From Clostridium fallax (lineage in GTDB: Bacteria > Bacillota > Clostridia > Clostridiales > Clostridiaceae): 64,000 nucleotides of DNA. Positions within the stretch are counted from its first letter, which is position 1. Every line of letters starts with the position of its first letter. The stretch is from assembly GCF_900129365.1 (NCBI RefSeq), contig NZ_FQVM01000003.1:62001-126000 (forward strand), in the 5' to 3' direction. This document shows positions 15,961-24,807 of this stretch, piece by piece. The position numbers and the translations under genes are program-made. The notes beneath the pieces are model-generated. The model ran no database searches, was not told the origin of the DNA, and saw nothing but the letters and a program-made list of their open reading frames with translations.

Positions 15961-17580
15961 TTGGACGCTACAAAGATAATTATTCAACTTATTGGTGGAT
16001 TAGGTTTATTTTTATATGGAATGAAGCTTATGGGAGATGGATTGGAAAATTCAGCAGGTGATAAGCTAAAAGGAATCTTAGAAAAGGTCACAACAAATCC
16101 ATTTTCAGCAGTAGCAGTTGGAGCTATTGTAACAGCTATAATCCAAAGTAGTAGTGCTACTACTGTAATGGTTGTAGGCTTTGTTAATGCAGGTCTTATG
16201 AATTTATTTCAAGCTGCTGGAATTATTATGGGAGCAAATATTGGAACAACAATTACTGCTCAATTAGTAGCTTTTAAATTAGATGATATAGCACCTATAT
16301 TTGTTGGAGTAGGAACACTAATCGTTTTATTTGCAAAAGGAAAGAAAAGAAAAGATATAGGAAATATTGTTCTTGGATTTGGTATATTATTTATGGGAAT
16401 GGGAGTTATGAGTGGTGCTATGAAGCCTATATCTCAAACTCCGCAGTTTAATAATTTAATATTAGCAGTTCAAGGGAATTGGATTTTAGGAATATTAACA
16501 GGGTTACTTTTAACTGCAGTATTTCAAAGTTCATCAGCAACTACAGCTATACTTATAGCATTAGCTTCTACAGGTCAAATTACATTAGATGTTGCAGTAC
16601 CAATTTTATTTGGATGTAATATAGGTACATGTATAACAGCGTTAATAGCTAGTGTAGGAACTAATAAAACAGCTCATAAAGCAGCAGTAATTCACTTAAT
16701 ATTTAATACCTTTGGTACAATAATTTTTATTCCGTTCATACCAATATTATCAAGAATTGCTATAGACATTAGTCCTGGAGATGTTCAAAGGCAAGTAGCT
16801 AACGTGCATACAATATTTAATATAGCTAATACTTTAATTATGTTACCATTAATAAAATACTTAATAGCTCTTGTAAATAAATTAATACCAGGACAAGATG
16901 AAATAGAAAAAATGGGTCCTAAATATATTGATGATAGATTATTAGAAACGCCTGTAATAGCAGCAGGACAAGTTATAAAAGAGACTATAAGAATGGCTAA
17001 TAAAGCTAAATCTAATTTGGAATTAGCAGTAAAATCTTTTAAAGAGAATGATGAGAAAATAGTAAATAAAGTATATGAAAATGAAAAATTAATAAATACT
17101 TTAGAAGAATGTATAACTAACTATTTAGTCAAGTTATCTAAATGTGAATTATCAGATAAAGAGCAGAGTATAGTAGCTTCTACATTTTATATAGTAAATG
17201 ATATAGAACGTATAGGTGATCATGTAGAAAATATTGCAGATTTAACTACCCAAAAATTAGCTAAGAAGGTAGAATATACTGAAGATGCTATGGAAGAATT
17301 GAATAATATATATAACTACACATTAAAAGCTCTTGAGATTGCAATAGATAGCTATGAAAAAAGAGATGTAGAAGAGGCGCAAAGTATAAATTCAGTAGAG
17401 AAAAAAATTGATGAAGCTCAAAAAGAATATAGAGAAAATCATATTAAGAGATTGAATCAAGATAAATGTAGTGCATATGCAGGTGCTATATTTATGGATT
17501 TATTAAGTAACTTCGAAAGAATAGGAGATCATTCAACTAACATAGCCGAAAGTGTTGTTGGAAAACCTCACGCTTTCTAA
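15961..17580 (+). CDS. Na+/phosphate cotransporter family protein (NptA/YjbB type) with PhoU-like tail
   Basis: A 539-residue membrane protein. The first about 310 residues contain two inverted Na_Pi_cotrans repeats, each with a QSSSATT motif (AIIQSSSATTVMV and AVFQSSSATTAIL), the signature of sodium-dependent phosphate cotransporters. Residues about 340-535 form a helical PhoU-like domain with two copies of an ERIGDH motif. It starts at TTG 15961 after GGAGGAG. Likely transports phosphate coupled to Na+, with direction (uptake or efflux) not decidable from sequence. No pst or phoB genes are nearby. Confidence 0.88.
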   Translation: MDATKIIIQLIGGLGLFLYGMKLMGDGLENSAGDKLKGILEKVTTNPFSAVAVGAIVTAIIQSSSATTVMVVGFVNAGLMNLFQAAGIIMGANIGTTITAQLVAFKLDDIAPIFVGVGTLIVLFAKGKKRKDIGNIVLGFGILFMGMGVMSGAMKPISQTPQFNNLILAVQGNWILGILTGLLLTAVFQSSSATTAILIALASTGQITLDVAVPILFGCNIGTCITALIASVGTNKTAHKAAVIHLIFNTFGTIIFIPFIPILSRIAIDISPGDVQRQVANVHTIFNIANTLIMLPLIKYLIALVNKLIPGQDEIEKMGPKYIDDRLLETPVIAAGQVIKETIRMANKAKSNLELAVKSFKENDEKIVNKVYENEKLINTLEECITNYLVKLSKCELSDKEQSIVASTFYIVNDIERIGDHVENIADLTTQKLAKKVEYTEDAMEELNNIYNYTLKALEIAIDSYEKRDVEEAQSINSVEKKIDEAQKEYRENHIKRLNQDKCSAYAGAIFMDLLSNFERIGDHSTNIAESVVGKPHAF

Positions 17581-17604
17581 TATAAGAAAAAATTTACAAA
17601 CATA

Positions 17605-17652
17605 AAAAGAGGACTATTAATTTGAATTATCAAATTAATAGTCCTCTTTTAT
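17605..17652. terminator. Strong terminator after the phosphate transporter
   Basis: A 20-base arm beginning AAAAGAGGACTATTAA (17605-17624) is fully complementary to 17631-17650 across a six-base loop and ends in TTTT. The mirror symmetry allows termination in both directions. Confidence 0.9.
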
Positions 17653-17846
17653 AAAATAAATTAAATACATAGAAAGTTTCATATAATTAAGGATAAAGTA
17701 TAATTTACATTAAATATTAAAGAACTATATTATTTTTAAAGGAGTAAAAATAATATGAAATAAGTATCACTAATGGATAAAATCAAATAACATAAAAATT
17801 TACTATTAGAGAATAATATCTTATATGGAAATATAGGAGGAAGATT

Positions 17847-18530
17847 ATGAAGAAAACTAATATCTTAAAGTTTATTTTTTTATTTATGTTTATAATTAGT
17901 AGTTCCTTTATAAAGGTTTATGGAATTGAAGAAAATAACGATAGTAAAATCATATTAATAGATCCTGGTCATGGTGGATTTGATGGTGGAGCTGTTTCTA
18001 AAAGAGGTACTATAGAAAAAGATATAAATTTATCTATAAGCAAGAAAATAAATGATAGATTAAAAGAAAATGGATATAAAGTTTATATGACTAGAGAAGA
18101 AGATATATCTTTACATGAAAAGGGTAAATCTTTAAAGGAAAAAAAGGTTGAAGATTTAAAAAAAAGATGCAGCTTAAAAATTGAAACTAATTGTGATTTA
18201 TTTATAAGTATTCACCAAAATATGTTTACTGATTCTAGATTTTTTGGAGCGCAAGTATGGTATTCTGATTATAAAGATAGCGAAGTATTTGCAAATATAA
18301 TGCAGAAACATTTAAAAGATGAAGTCGATAATAATAATAAAAGATTGCCTAAAGCTGCTAAAGATAGTTATAGAATATTAAGAGATAAATATGAAAAACC
18401 TTGTATAATATTAGAATGTGGATTTTTATCAAATCCTAAAGAAGAAGAAAAATTAAAAGATGAAGAATATCAAAACAAAATAGCAGAAGCTGTAGTAAAT
18501 TCAATAAATGAATATTTTAATAGGAACTAA
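17847..18530 (+). CDS. cwlD: N-acetylmuramoyl-L-alanine amidase, CwlD-like (Amidase_3)
   Basis: A 227-residue zinc amidase with an N-terminal signal/anchor helix (residues about 7-24). Amidase_3 zinc ligands and the catalytic acid are visible: His in LIDPGHGGFDGG, Glu in GTIEKDINL, His in FISIHQN and Glu in ILECGFLSN. CwlD removes peptide side chains from spore cortex glycan so that muramic delta-lactam can form. Size and position downstream of rpsI match B. subtilis synteny, which supports the CwlD assignment over a general autolysin. A sporulation-type promoter was not identified. Confidence 0.82.
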   Translation: MKKTNILKFIFLFMFIISSSFIKVYGIEENNDSKIILIDPGHGGFDGGAVSKRGTIEKDINLSISKKINDRLKENGYKVYMTREEDISLHEKGKSLKEKKVEDLKKRCSLKIETNCDLFISIHQNMFTDSRFFGAQVWYSDYKDSEVFANIMQKHLKDEVDNNNKRLPKAAKDSYRILRDKYEKPCIILECGFLSNPKEEEKLKDEEYQNKIAEAVVNSINEYFNRN

Positions 18531-18623
18531 TTAAAAATAATTATATTTCCTAGGGAATTATAGAAAAATTAAAAGATAATAAGTTATAAAAATGAGTTTT
18601 TTATAGATGTTATAGTAATTATA

Positions 18624-18668
18624 AAAAGGGAGATGGTTAAATTTTATTAACCATACTCCTTTTATATT
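18624..18668. terminator. Terminator between convergent cwlD and DUF3048-like gene
   Basis: AAAAGGGAGATGGTTAA at 18624-18640 pairs with TTAACCATACTCCTTTT at 18647-18663 with one internal mismatch. A/T tracts on both sides suit bidirectional termination between the converging genes. Confidence 0.75.
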
Positions 18669-18734
18669 TATTAAGTTCTTTAAAATTATTTATATGAAAT
18701 TAGGGTCTTCTTAATTAATCATATAAAAGTATTA

Positions 18735-19505
18735 TTATTTAGAATAAATTATTTTATTTATTGGAGATATAAATGTCCATAAAGTTTTACCTTTTACTAA
18801 AGGTACTTGCTTAAGGGTCTTTTCACAAATTAAAGTATTATTCTTAAACAGTACATTCTTAACTTTACCATTTGTAAATATAAAACCTTCCCCTTCTAAG
18901 AAACCTTTGTTTTCAGGTAGAGATTTATAATTTTTATTAGATAATTTAATTACAACTATATTCATAAATGATATAGAATTATGAGTATTATCTATATAAT
19001 CGATATCTTCTTTAGAATCAGTTTTGTGATAATAGAAGCCATTATTATAAGTTAATTTAGATGATAAGTTGTTTTTAAAGTTTATTGTAATATTATTAGC
19101 ATCATTATCAAAATTAATATCTTCATCTTCTATAGAATCTATAAATTTAGTAGAAGGTACATCAGAAATATCTATATTTAGAATTCTATTTATTGAGTTA
19201 TGGTGATTTATATCTTTATTGTAAAAAATACCGGAATACTTTAAGCTGTCTTCAATAGAATCATACCATTGATAAACTATATCGGCTTCAGTTATTTTAC
19301 TTAATTTGAATATAAAGTCTTCATTATAATATACTTCTAAGATAGAATGAACTTCATTTTTATCAAATGATACTACATTGGCGCTGTTATTTTTGTAGGT
19401 TTTGTTTTTAAAAATATTATAAAAGTTTATTATTATTAGAATAAATAATGTAGCAATTAAAATATATATTAATATATTACTGAGGAGTTGATTTTTATAT
19501 TTCAT
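18735..19505 (-). CDS. Membrane-anchored DUF3048 (YerB)-like protein, divergent
   Basis: A 256-residue protein with one N-terminal transmembrane helix (about residues 9-30) and an extracytoplasmic remainder. TEADIVYQWYDSIEDS resembles the ADIVYE region of DUF3048. The C-terminal part GEGFIFTNGKVKNVLFKNNTL followed by VKGKTLWTFISP resembles the DUF3048 C-terminal beta domain ending in GKTWIxIxP. It is shorter and more divergent than typical YerB proteins (about 330 residues), and the PVRSAR-type motif is not recognisable. Function unknown. It is transcribed alone, opposite to its neighbours. Confidence 0.55.
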   Translation of the reverse strand: MKYKNQLLSNILIYILIATLFILIIINFYNIFKNKTYKNNSANVVSFDKNEVHSILEVYYNEDFIFKLSKITEADIVYQWYDSIEDSLKYSGIFYNKDINHHNSINRILNIDISDVPSTKFIDSIEDEDINFDNDANNITINFKNNLSSKLTYNNGFYYHKTDSKEDIDYIDNTHNSISFMNIVVIKLSNKNYKSLPENKGFLEGEGFIFTNGKVKNVLFKNNTLICEKTLKQVPLVKGKTLWTFISPINKIIYSK

Positions 19506-19623
19506 TGTATCTCCTAAAAAATTGATATATCAATAAATTATAATAATAAATATTTGATTTTATGCAATGTATAACAAGTTAATGTTTTAAAATAATAATT
19601 TATAGAAAATTTAAAATATTCCG

Positions 19624-19652
19624 TTGTTATAAGATAAAAATGGGAGTATTAT
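19624..19652 (+). promoter_or_regulatory. Candidate promoter of the glutamate fermentation cluster
   Basis: TTGTTA at 19624-19629 and TATTAT at 19647-19652 are 17 bases apart. Transcription from here would give a leader of about 270 bases before glmS. Confidence 0.4.
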
Positions 19653-19715
19653 TATAATTGAAGAAAGTTAAGATACATTAAAAGTAAAAATAATTAAATA
19701 ATGGTGAAAAAAGTT

Positions 19716-19739
19716 TTAGGTTATATAAACTATAACTAA
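19716..19739. promoter_or_regulatory. Inverted repeat, possible operator in glmS leader
   Basis: TTAGGTTATA and TATAACTAA flank TAAAC with one bulged base. It lies downstream of the candidate promoter and could be an operator or an RNA hairpin. No regulator can be assigned. Confidence 0.35.
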
Positions 19740-19933
19740 CAAAAAAATATATATTCATATGCAAGTTTTCTGTCAGTACATGAATATTAGACGTTATTAG
19801 TGTGTTTTAAAAGAGAATTACTATATTGAATTTTGCAATCGTTATCAATGATTATAATATTTATTTAATATATAAAGGTATTATAAATTAAAAAATATAA
19901 ATTTTGTGAATATGTTAAGGAGGAGAGTTGGAT

Positions 19934-20356
19934 ATGGAAAAAAAGACACTTGTATTAGGTGTAATAGGATCTGATTGTCACGCAGTAGGTAATAAAATAT
20001 TAGATTATGCATTATCAGAAGCAGGATTTAACGTAGTAAATATTGGAGTATTATCCCCTCAAGAAGATTTTATCAATGCAGCAGTAGAAACTAAAGCAGA
20101 TGCTATAATAGTATCTTCTTTATATGGACATGGTGAAATGGATTGTAGAGGTATGAGAGAGAAATGCGATGAGGCAGGTCTTGAAGGAATACTTTTGTAT
20201 GTAGGAGGTAATATAGTTGTAGGTAAGCAAGATTGGGCAGATGTTTATAAGAGATTTAAGGAAATGGGATTTAATAGAGTTTATCCACCTGCAACAAGTG
20301 TAGATACAACAATTGCAGATTTAAAATATGACTTAGGAATTGATGATAATGAATAA
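19934..20356 (+). CDS. glmS: Glutamate mutase sigma subunit, coenzyme B12-binding
   Basis: A 140-residue small subunit (component S) of adenosylcobalamin-dependent glutamate mutase, which rearranges L-glutamate to (2S,3S)-3-methylaspartate. The cobalamin-binding DxHxxG motif is SDCHAVG, with the axial-ligand His, followed by the SLYGHGE and GGNIVVGKQDW regions. ATG 19934 is chosen over TTG 19928 because its spacing from the GGAGGAGAG site is better and MEKKTLVLGVIGSD matches the clostridial protein start. It opens an operon with glmL, glmE and mal. Confidence 0.95.
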   Translation: MEKKTLVLGVIGSDCHAVGNKILDYALSEAGFNVVNIGVLSPQEDFINAAVETKADAIIVSSLYGHGEMDCRGMREKCDEAGLEGILLYVGGNIVVGKQDWADVYKRFKEMGFNRVYPPATSVDTTIADLKYDLGIDDNE

Positions 20357-20423
20357 ATATAGTTAATAATTTAGTATAAATGGCTATTTTAATTTTTATA
20401 AATGGCTAGTAAAGGAGGAGCAA

Positions 20424-21812
20424 ATGGATGCTTATCTTTTAATAGACTTTGGAAGTACCTATACTAAATTAACAGCAGTAGACATTGAAAATGAAGAAAT
20501 TTTAGGAACAGCAAAGGATATAACTACAGTTGAAGAAGATATTATGATAGGGTTTAACAAAGCCTATGAAAAATTAATGAAAGAAATTAAAGTAAAAGAT
20601 ATTAATTTTGTAAAAAAATTAGCTTGTTCTTCAGCAGCTGGTGGATTAAAAATGATAGCTGTTGGTCTTGTACCTGAACTTACAGCAGAGGCTGCAAAAA
20701 GAGCTGCTTTGGGAGCTGGTGCTAGAGTTATAAAGGTTTATTCCTATGAACTTACAGAAGATGAGATAGAAGAGATAAAAAGATCTAATATAGATATGAT
20801 ACTTTTAGCTGGTGGAACAGACGGGGGAAATAATAAATGTATAATACATAATGGAAAGATGCTAGCAGAAAGTGGCATAAAAGTGCCTATTGTAATAGCT
20901 GGAAATAAAACTGCTAACACTACTTTAAGAAATGTATTTGATGATAAAGGAATTTATTATTCTATAACAGAAAATGTTATGCCTAAATTAAATGAATTAA
21001 ATGTTGAACCAGCAAGAGAAGAAATTAGAAATATTTTTATGAATAGAATAGTTGAAGCAAAAGGATTAAATAATGCAGAAAGCTATATAAATGGAATATT
21101 AATGCCAACACCAGCAGCAGTATTAAAAGCAGCAAGATTCTTAGGTGAAGGAAGTGACCTAGAAGAAGGAATAGGTGAAATTATAGTAATTGATATAGGA
21201 GGAGCTACAACAGATGTTCATTCTATAGCAAAAGGAGATCCTACAAAACCTGGAGTTACTTTAAGAGGGCTTGAAGAACCTTTTGCAAAAAGAACGGTAG
21301 AAGGAGATTTAGGTATGAGATATTCAGCTCTTTCACTATGGGAAGCTGCTGGATCAAGAAGAATTAAAAAGTATTTAAAAGATAAAGAAATTAATATTGA
21401 AGAAAATTGTAGGTATAGAAGTGAGCATATAAAAATGATTCCTAAAGATGAAGGAGAAAAAGACTTTGATAGTGCAATGGCAAAATCAGCAGTAGAACTT
21501 TCAATGGATAGACATTGCGGGTATGTGGAGCCTTTATATTCACCAATGGGAGTAGTATTTAGCCAATATGGTAAGGATTTAATGGAAGCTAAATATTTAA
21601 TAGGAACTGGTGGAGTTTTAGTTCATAGTGAAAATCCTAGAGAAATTTTAGAAGCTGGAGTTTTTAGTGTAGAAAATATAAATTCACTTAAACCAAGACA
21701 TCCAAAATTCCTTATGGATAAGAGTTATATCTTATCAGCTATGGGACTATTAAGTGAAGAATTGCCAGATATGGCAGTTAGAATAATGAAAAAATATATT
21801 ATTCAAATTTAG
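20424..21812 (+). CDS. glmL: Glutamate mutase accessory protein MutL/GlmL
   Basis: A 462-residue ASKHA-fold ATPase-like protein, encoded between the two mutase subunits in clostridia and thought to reactivate or protect the B12 enzyme. The N-terminus LLIDFGSTYTKLTAVD is a phosphate-1 motif, IVIDIGGATTDVHS a phosphate-2 motif, and LIGTGGVLVHS lies near the adenosine-binding end. AAAGGAGGAG precedes ATG 20424. Between glmS and this gene a 12-base sequence is directly repeated (20375-20386 and 20397-20408). Confidence 0.92.
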   Translation: MDAYLLIDFGSTYTKLTAVDIENEEILGTAKDITTVEEDIMIGFNKAYEKLMKEIKVKDINFVKKLACSSAAGGLKMIAVGLVPELTAEAAKRAALGAGARVIKVYSYELTEDEIEEIKRSNIDMILLAGGTDGGNNKCIIHNGKMLAESGIKVPIVIAGNKTANTTLRNVFDDKGIYYSITENVMPKLNELNVEPAREEIRNIFMNRIVEAKGLNNAESYINGILMPTPAAVLKAARFLGEGSDLEEGIGEIIVIDIGGATTDVHSIAKGDPTKPGVTLRGLEEPFAKRTVEGDLGMRYSALSLWEAAGSRRIKKYLKDKEINIEENCRYRSEHIKMIPKDEGEKDFDSAMAKSAVELSMDRHCGYVEPLYSPMGVVFSQYGKDLMEAKYLIGTGGVLVHSENPREILEAGVFSVENINSLKPRHPKFLMDKSYILSAMGLLSEELPDMAVRIMKKYIIQI

Positions 21813-21835
21813 ATATTTTAAAGGAGAGAATACTT

Positions 21836-23293
21836 ATGACAGAACTTAGAAATATCAAAATGAGTGAAGAGGATTTTTTTAAACAAAGAGAAGAGGTACT
21901 ATCCCAATGGAGAACAGGAAAAAGTGTTGATTTAAAAGAAGCTGTTGATTATTTAAAGAAAGTACCAGATCATAAAAACTTTGCAAAAAAAATGAGATGG
22001 GCTAGAGAGAATGGAATAACCTTAGCTCAACCAAGGGCAGGAGTTGCCCTAATTAATGAACATATAGAACTATTAACATATTTACAAGATAAAGGTGGAG
22101 CGGATTTATTGCCAAGCACAATAGATAGCTATACAAGACAAAATAGATATGATGAATGTGAGCGAGGAATAATAGAAAGTAGATCTGCTGGAAGATCTTT
22201 ATTGAATGGATTTCCAGCAGTAAATCATGGTATTGAAGGTTGTAGAAAAGTATTTGAAGCAGTAAATTTACCTTTAGAAGCAAGACATGGTACACCAGAT
22301 TCAAGACTTCTTTCAGAGATAATACATGCTTCAGGATGGACATCTAATGAAGGTGGAGCAATTTCATATAATGTTCCATATGCAAAAAGTGTTCCTATAG
22401 AAAAAAGTATAAAAGACTGGCAATACTGTGATAGATTAGTAGGATTCTATGAAGAACAAGGTATTGAAATAAATAGAGAGCCTTTTGGACCTTTAACAGG
22501 AACTTTAGTACCACCAAGTATGTCAAATGCTGTTGCTATAATAGAAGCTTTATTAGCAGCAGAGCAAGGAGTTAAAAATATAACTGTTGGTTATGGACAA
22601 TGTGGAAACTTAATACAAGATGTTGCAGCTATTAGAGCCTTAGAAGAACAAATAGTAGAGTACCTAAGATATCATGGATATAACGATGTTAATATAAGTA
22701 CAGTATTCCATCAATGGATGGGAGGATTCCCAGAGGATGAAGCCAAAGCATTTGGAGTAATATCTTTAGGATCAGTAGCTGCTGCTTTAGCTGGTGCAAC
22801 TAAAGTAATAGTAAAAACTCCTCATGAAGCAATAGGTATTCCAACAAAGGAAGCTAATGCACAAGGAATAAGGGATACAAAGATGGTCCTTAACTTATTA
22901 CAAGGTCAACAAATGACTATGTCTCAAGAACTTATAACAGAAATTTCAGTAATAAAAGCAGAAGTTAAATGTATGTTAGATAAAGTATATGAAATAGGTA
23001 TGGGAGATTTAGCTAAAGGAACAGTTAAGGCTTTTGAAATGGGTGTAATAGATATACCATTTGCACCAAGTAAGTATAATGCTGGAAAGATGATGCCTGC
23101 AAGAGATAATGATGGTGCCGTTAGATATCTTAAATTTGGTAATGTTCCATTTAATAAAGAAATTGTAGAATTTAACCTAGAGAGATTAGATAAGAGGGGA
23201 AAAGTTGAACATAGAAAAGTAGGATTCCAAATGACTATAGATGATATATTTGCAGTTAGCAAAGGTGTACTTGTAGGAAGACCAGGAAAATAA
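21836..23293 (+). CDS. glmE: Glutamate mutase epsilon subunit
   Basis: The 485-residue TIM-barrel catalytic subunit (component E) that binds glutamate and, with GlmS, the cofactor. Strongly recognisable blocks are AQPRAGVALINEHIELL, LPSTIDSYTRQNRYDEC, ARHGTPDSRLL, GWTSNEGGAISYNVPYAK, REPFGPLTGTLVPPSMSNA and FHQWMGGFPEDEAKAFG. Length matches the C. tetanomorphum type enzyme. AAGGAGAG precedes ATG 21836. It is flanked by glmL and mal, so all enzymes for the first two steps are together. Confidence 0.97.
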   Translation: MTELRNIKMSEEDFFKQREEVLSQWRTGKSVDLKEAVDYLKKVPDHKNFAKKMRWARENGITLAQPRAGVALINEHIELLTYLQDKGGADLLPSTIDSYTRQNRYDECERGIIESRSAGRSLLNGFPAVNHGIEGCRKVFEAVNLPLEARHGTPDSRLLSEIIHASGWTSNEGGAISYNVPYAKSVPIEKSIKDWQYCDRLVGFYEEQGIEINREPFGPLTGTLVPPSMSNAVAIIEALLAAEQGVKNITVGYGQCGNLIQDVAAIRALEEQIVEYLRYHGYNDVNISTVFHQWMGGFPEDEAKAFGVISLGSVAAALAGATKVIVKTPHEAIGIPTKEANAQGIRDTKMVLNLLQGQQMTMSQELITEISVIKAEVKCMLDKVYEIGMGDLAKGTVKAFEMGVIDIPFAPSKYNAGKMMPARDNDGAVRYLKFGNVPFNKEIVEFNLERLDKRGKVEHRKVGFQMTIDDIFAVSKGVLVGRPGK

Positions 23294-23296
23294 ACT

Positions 23297-23312
23297 ATGA
23301 AAACGTTATTTA
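23297..23312 (+). promoter_or_regulatory. Possible catabolite-responsive element (cre) before mal
   Basis: ATGAAAACGTTATTTA just after the glmE stop matches the Gram-positive cre pattern (TGAAARCGYTTTCW) with about two mismatches in the right half. CcpA control of amino-acid fermentation would be sensible. The site is weak. Confidence 0.3.
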
Positions 23313-23349
23313 TATAAATTCAAGAATTTAAGAAATGGAAGTGTTTTAA

Positions 23350-24600
23350 ATGAAAATTGTTGATGTTGTTTGTTGTTCAGGAAGAACAGGATTTTATTTT
23401 GATGACCAAAGAGCTATAAAAAAGGGTGCGAAACATAATGGATTTACTTATGAAGGTAAACCTGTTACAGAAGGATTTAAAGCTATAAGACAAGCAGGAG
23501 AAGCTATATCAGTAATGTTCATATTAGAAGATGGACAAGTAGCTTATGGAGATTGTGCTGCAGTCCAATATTCAGGAGCAGGTGGAAGAGATCCTTTATT
23601 TTTAGCAGAGGATTTTATACCAGTAATAGAAAAAGAAATTGCTCCAAAGCTAATAGGAATAGAATTAAATTCATTTAAAGAATTAGCAGAAGAAATTGAT
23701 AAACTTCATATAAATGGGAAAAGACTTCATACAGCTATAAGATATGGTGTAACTCAAGCGATTTTAGATGCTGTTGCAAAGAGTAGAAAGCTAACAATAG
23801 CTGAGGTAGTTAAGGATGAATATAATACTGGCGTAGAAATAAAAAGAGTTCCTATTTTTGCTCAATCAGGAGATGACAGATATATAAACGCAGATAAGAT
23901 GATAATAAAAGGAGCAGATGTACTTCCTCATGCACTTATAAATAATGTTGAAGAAAAATTAGGAACAAAAGGTGAAAAGCTTTTAGATTATGTAATATGG
24001 CTTAGAAATAGAATTTTAGAATTAAGAGATTGTGATGAATATAATCCTGTATTTCATATAGATGTTTATGGAACAATTGGAGCTGCATTTGATTATGACA
24101 CAGATAAAATGGCAGATTATTTAAAAGAATTAGAAGTAGCCGCAAAACCATTCCATTTAAGAATAGAAGGTCCTATGGATATGGAAGAAAGACAAAAGCA
24201 AATGGAAGCTTTAAGGGATTTAACTAAAAAGTTAAAGGAAAAGGATATAAATGTAGAACTAGTAGCTGATGAATGGTGTAATACTTATGATGATGTAGTT
24301 TATTTTGCAGATAATAATGCAGGACATATGCTACAAATAAAAACACCAGATCTTGGCGGAGTTAATAATATAATAGAATCTATACTTTATTGTAAGAAAA
24401 AGGGCTTAGGAGCATATTGTGGAGGAACTTGCAATGAAACAAATAGATCTGCAGAAATATGTACTCAAATAGGTATGGCATGTGGAGCAGCACAAGTTCT
24501 AGCTAAACCTGGTATGGGTGTTGATGAAGGATTTATGATTGTTAATAATGAAATGAATAGAACAGTCGCTTTAGTAAATAGAAGAAATAAAATAAAATAG
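23350..24600 (+). CDS. mal: Methylaspartate ammonia-lyase
   Basis: A 416-residue enolase-superfamily enzyme that deaminates (2S,3S)-3-methylaspartate to mesaconate and ammonia using Mg2+. The catalytic lysine lies in MLQIKTPDLGGVNN. Mg ligands are expected at D in FHIDVYGTIG, E in RIEGPMD and D in LVADEWCNT. The C-terminal YCGGTCNETNRSAEICTQIGMACGA is conserved. It follows glmE after 56 bases and completes the mutase-to-mesaconate half of the pathway. Confidence 0.96.
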   Translation: MKIVDVVCCSGRTGFYFDDQRAIKKGAKHNGFTYEGKPVTEGFKAIRQAGEAISVMFILEDGQVAYGDCAAVQYSGAGGRDPLFLAEDFIPVIEKEIAPKLIGIELNSFKELAEEIDKLHINGKRLHTAIRYGVTQAILDAVAKSRKLTIAEVVKDEYNTGVEIKRVPIFAQSGDDRYINADKMIIKGADVLPHALINNVEEKLGTKGEKLLDYVIWLRNRILELRDCDEYNPVFHIDVYGTIGAAFDYDTDKMADYLKELEVAAKPFHLRIEGPMDMEERQKQMEALRDLTKKLKEKDINVELVADEWCNTYDDVVYFADNNAGHMLQIKTPDLGGVNNIIESILYCKKKGLGAYCGGTCNETNRSAEICTQIGMACGAAQVLAKPGMGVDEGFMIVNNEMNRTVALVNRRNKIK

Positions 24601-24645
24601 TATATCTTTATAATTTAAGAATAACAAATAAAATAAAAATCTGTT

Positions 24646-24774
24646 AGAGACTGTCTAATTTAAACCCTCAAATATAAAATTTATAAAAATAGAATCAAAA
24701 GATTTTATTACCGATTAAACCCAATAAATAAAATCCTTAAAATAAGAATACGAAATGATTTTAAGACAGTCTCT
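24646..24774. repeat. Possible MITE with 11-base terminal inverted repeats
   Basis: AGAGACTGTCT at 24646-24656 is exactly inverted as AGACAGTCTCT at 24764-24774 (12 bases counting flanking T/A), bounding a 129-base AT-rich segment with no reading frame. The 107-base interior rules out a simple terminator. The ends resemble insertion-sequence termini. Obvious target-site duplications are not seen. Confidence 0.45.
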
Positions 24775-24807
24775 ATACTTAAATTTATAAAGTATGGAGG
24801 AGAACTT

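Larger units (their letters stand above)
19506..19933 (+). other. Long leader region before the glutamate mutase operon
   Basis: This gap between the divergent DUF3048-like gene and glmS contains a candidate promoter at 19624-19652 and an inverted repeat at 19716-19739. It also has a possible hairpin near 19750-19790 (ATATTCAT with ATGAATAT) and the palindrome-like AATCGTTATCAATGATT near 19837-19853. I found no cobalamin-riboswitch B12 box although the downstream enzyme uses coenzyme B12. No small gene is supported. Confidence 0.5.

Noticed and set aside
17738..17763. A good ribosome-binding site (AAAGGAG) followed by ATG AAA TAA
   Set aside because: A two-codon frame with no continuing homology in any frame. 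Could be a decayed gene start or chance, with too little to support a gene or leader-peptide call.
19506..19933. Cobalamin riboswitch expected before a B12-dependent mutase
   Set aside because: No B12-box-like sequence or the multi-helix layout could be seen, so it was not annotated.
22053..22343. 96-codon minus-strand frame within glmE
   Set aside because: It lies wholly inside a highly conserved enzyme gene and is dominated by Leu/His/Tyr from reversed codons. No start signal.
24646..24774. Interpreting the inverted repeat after mal as a terminator
   Set aside because: The arms are 107 bases apart and no T-run follows the second arm, so a simple hairpin terminator does not fit.
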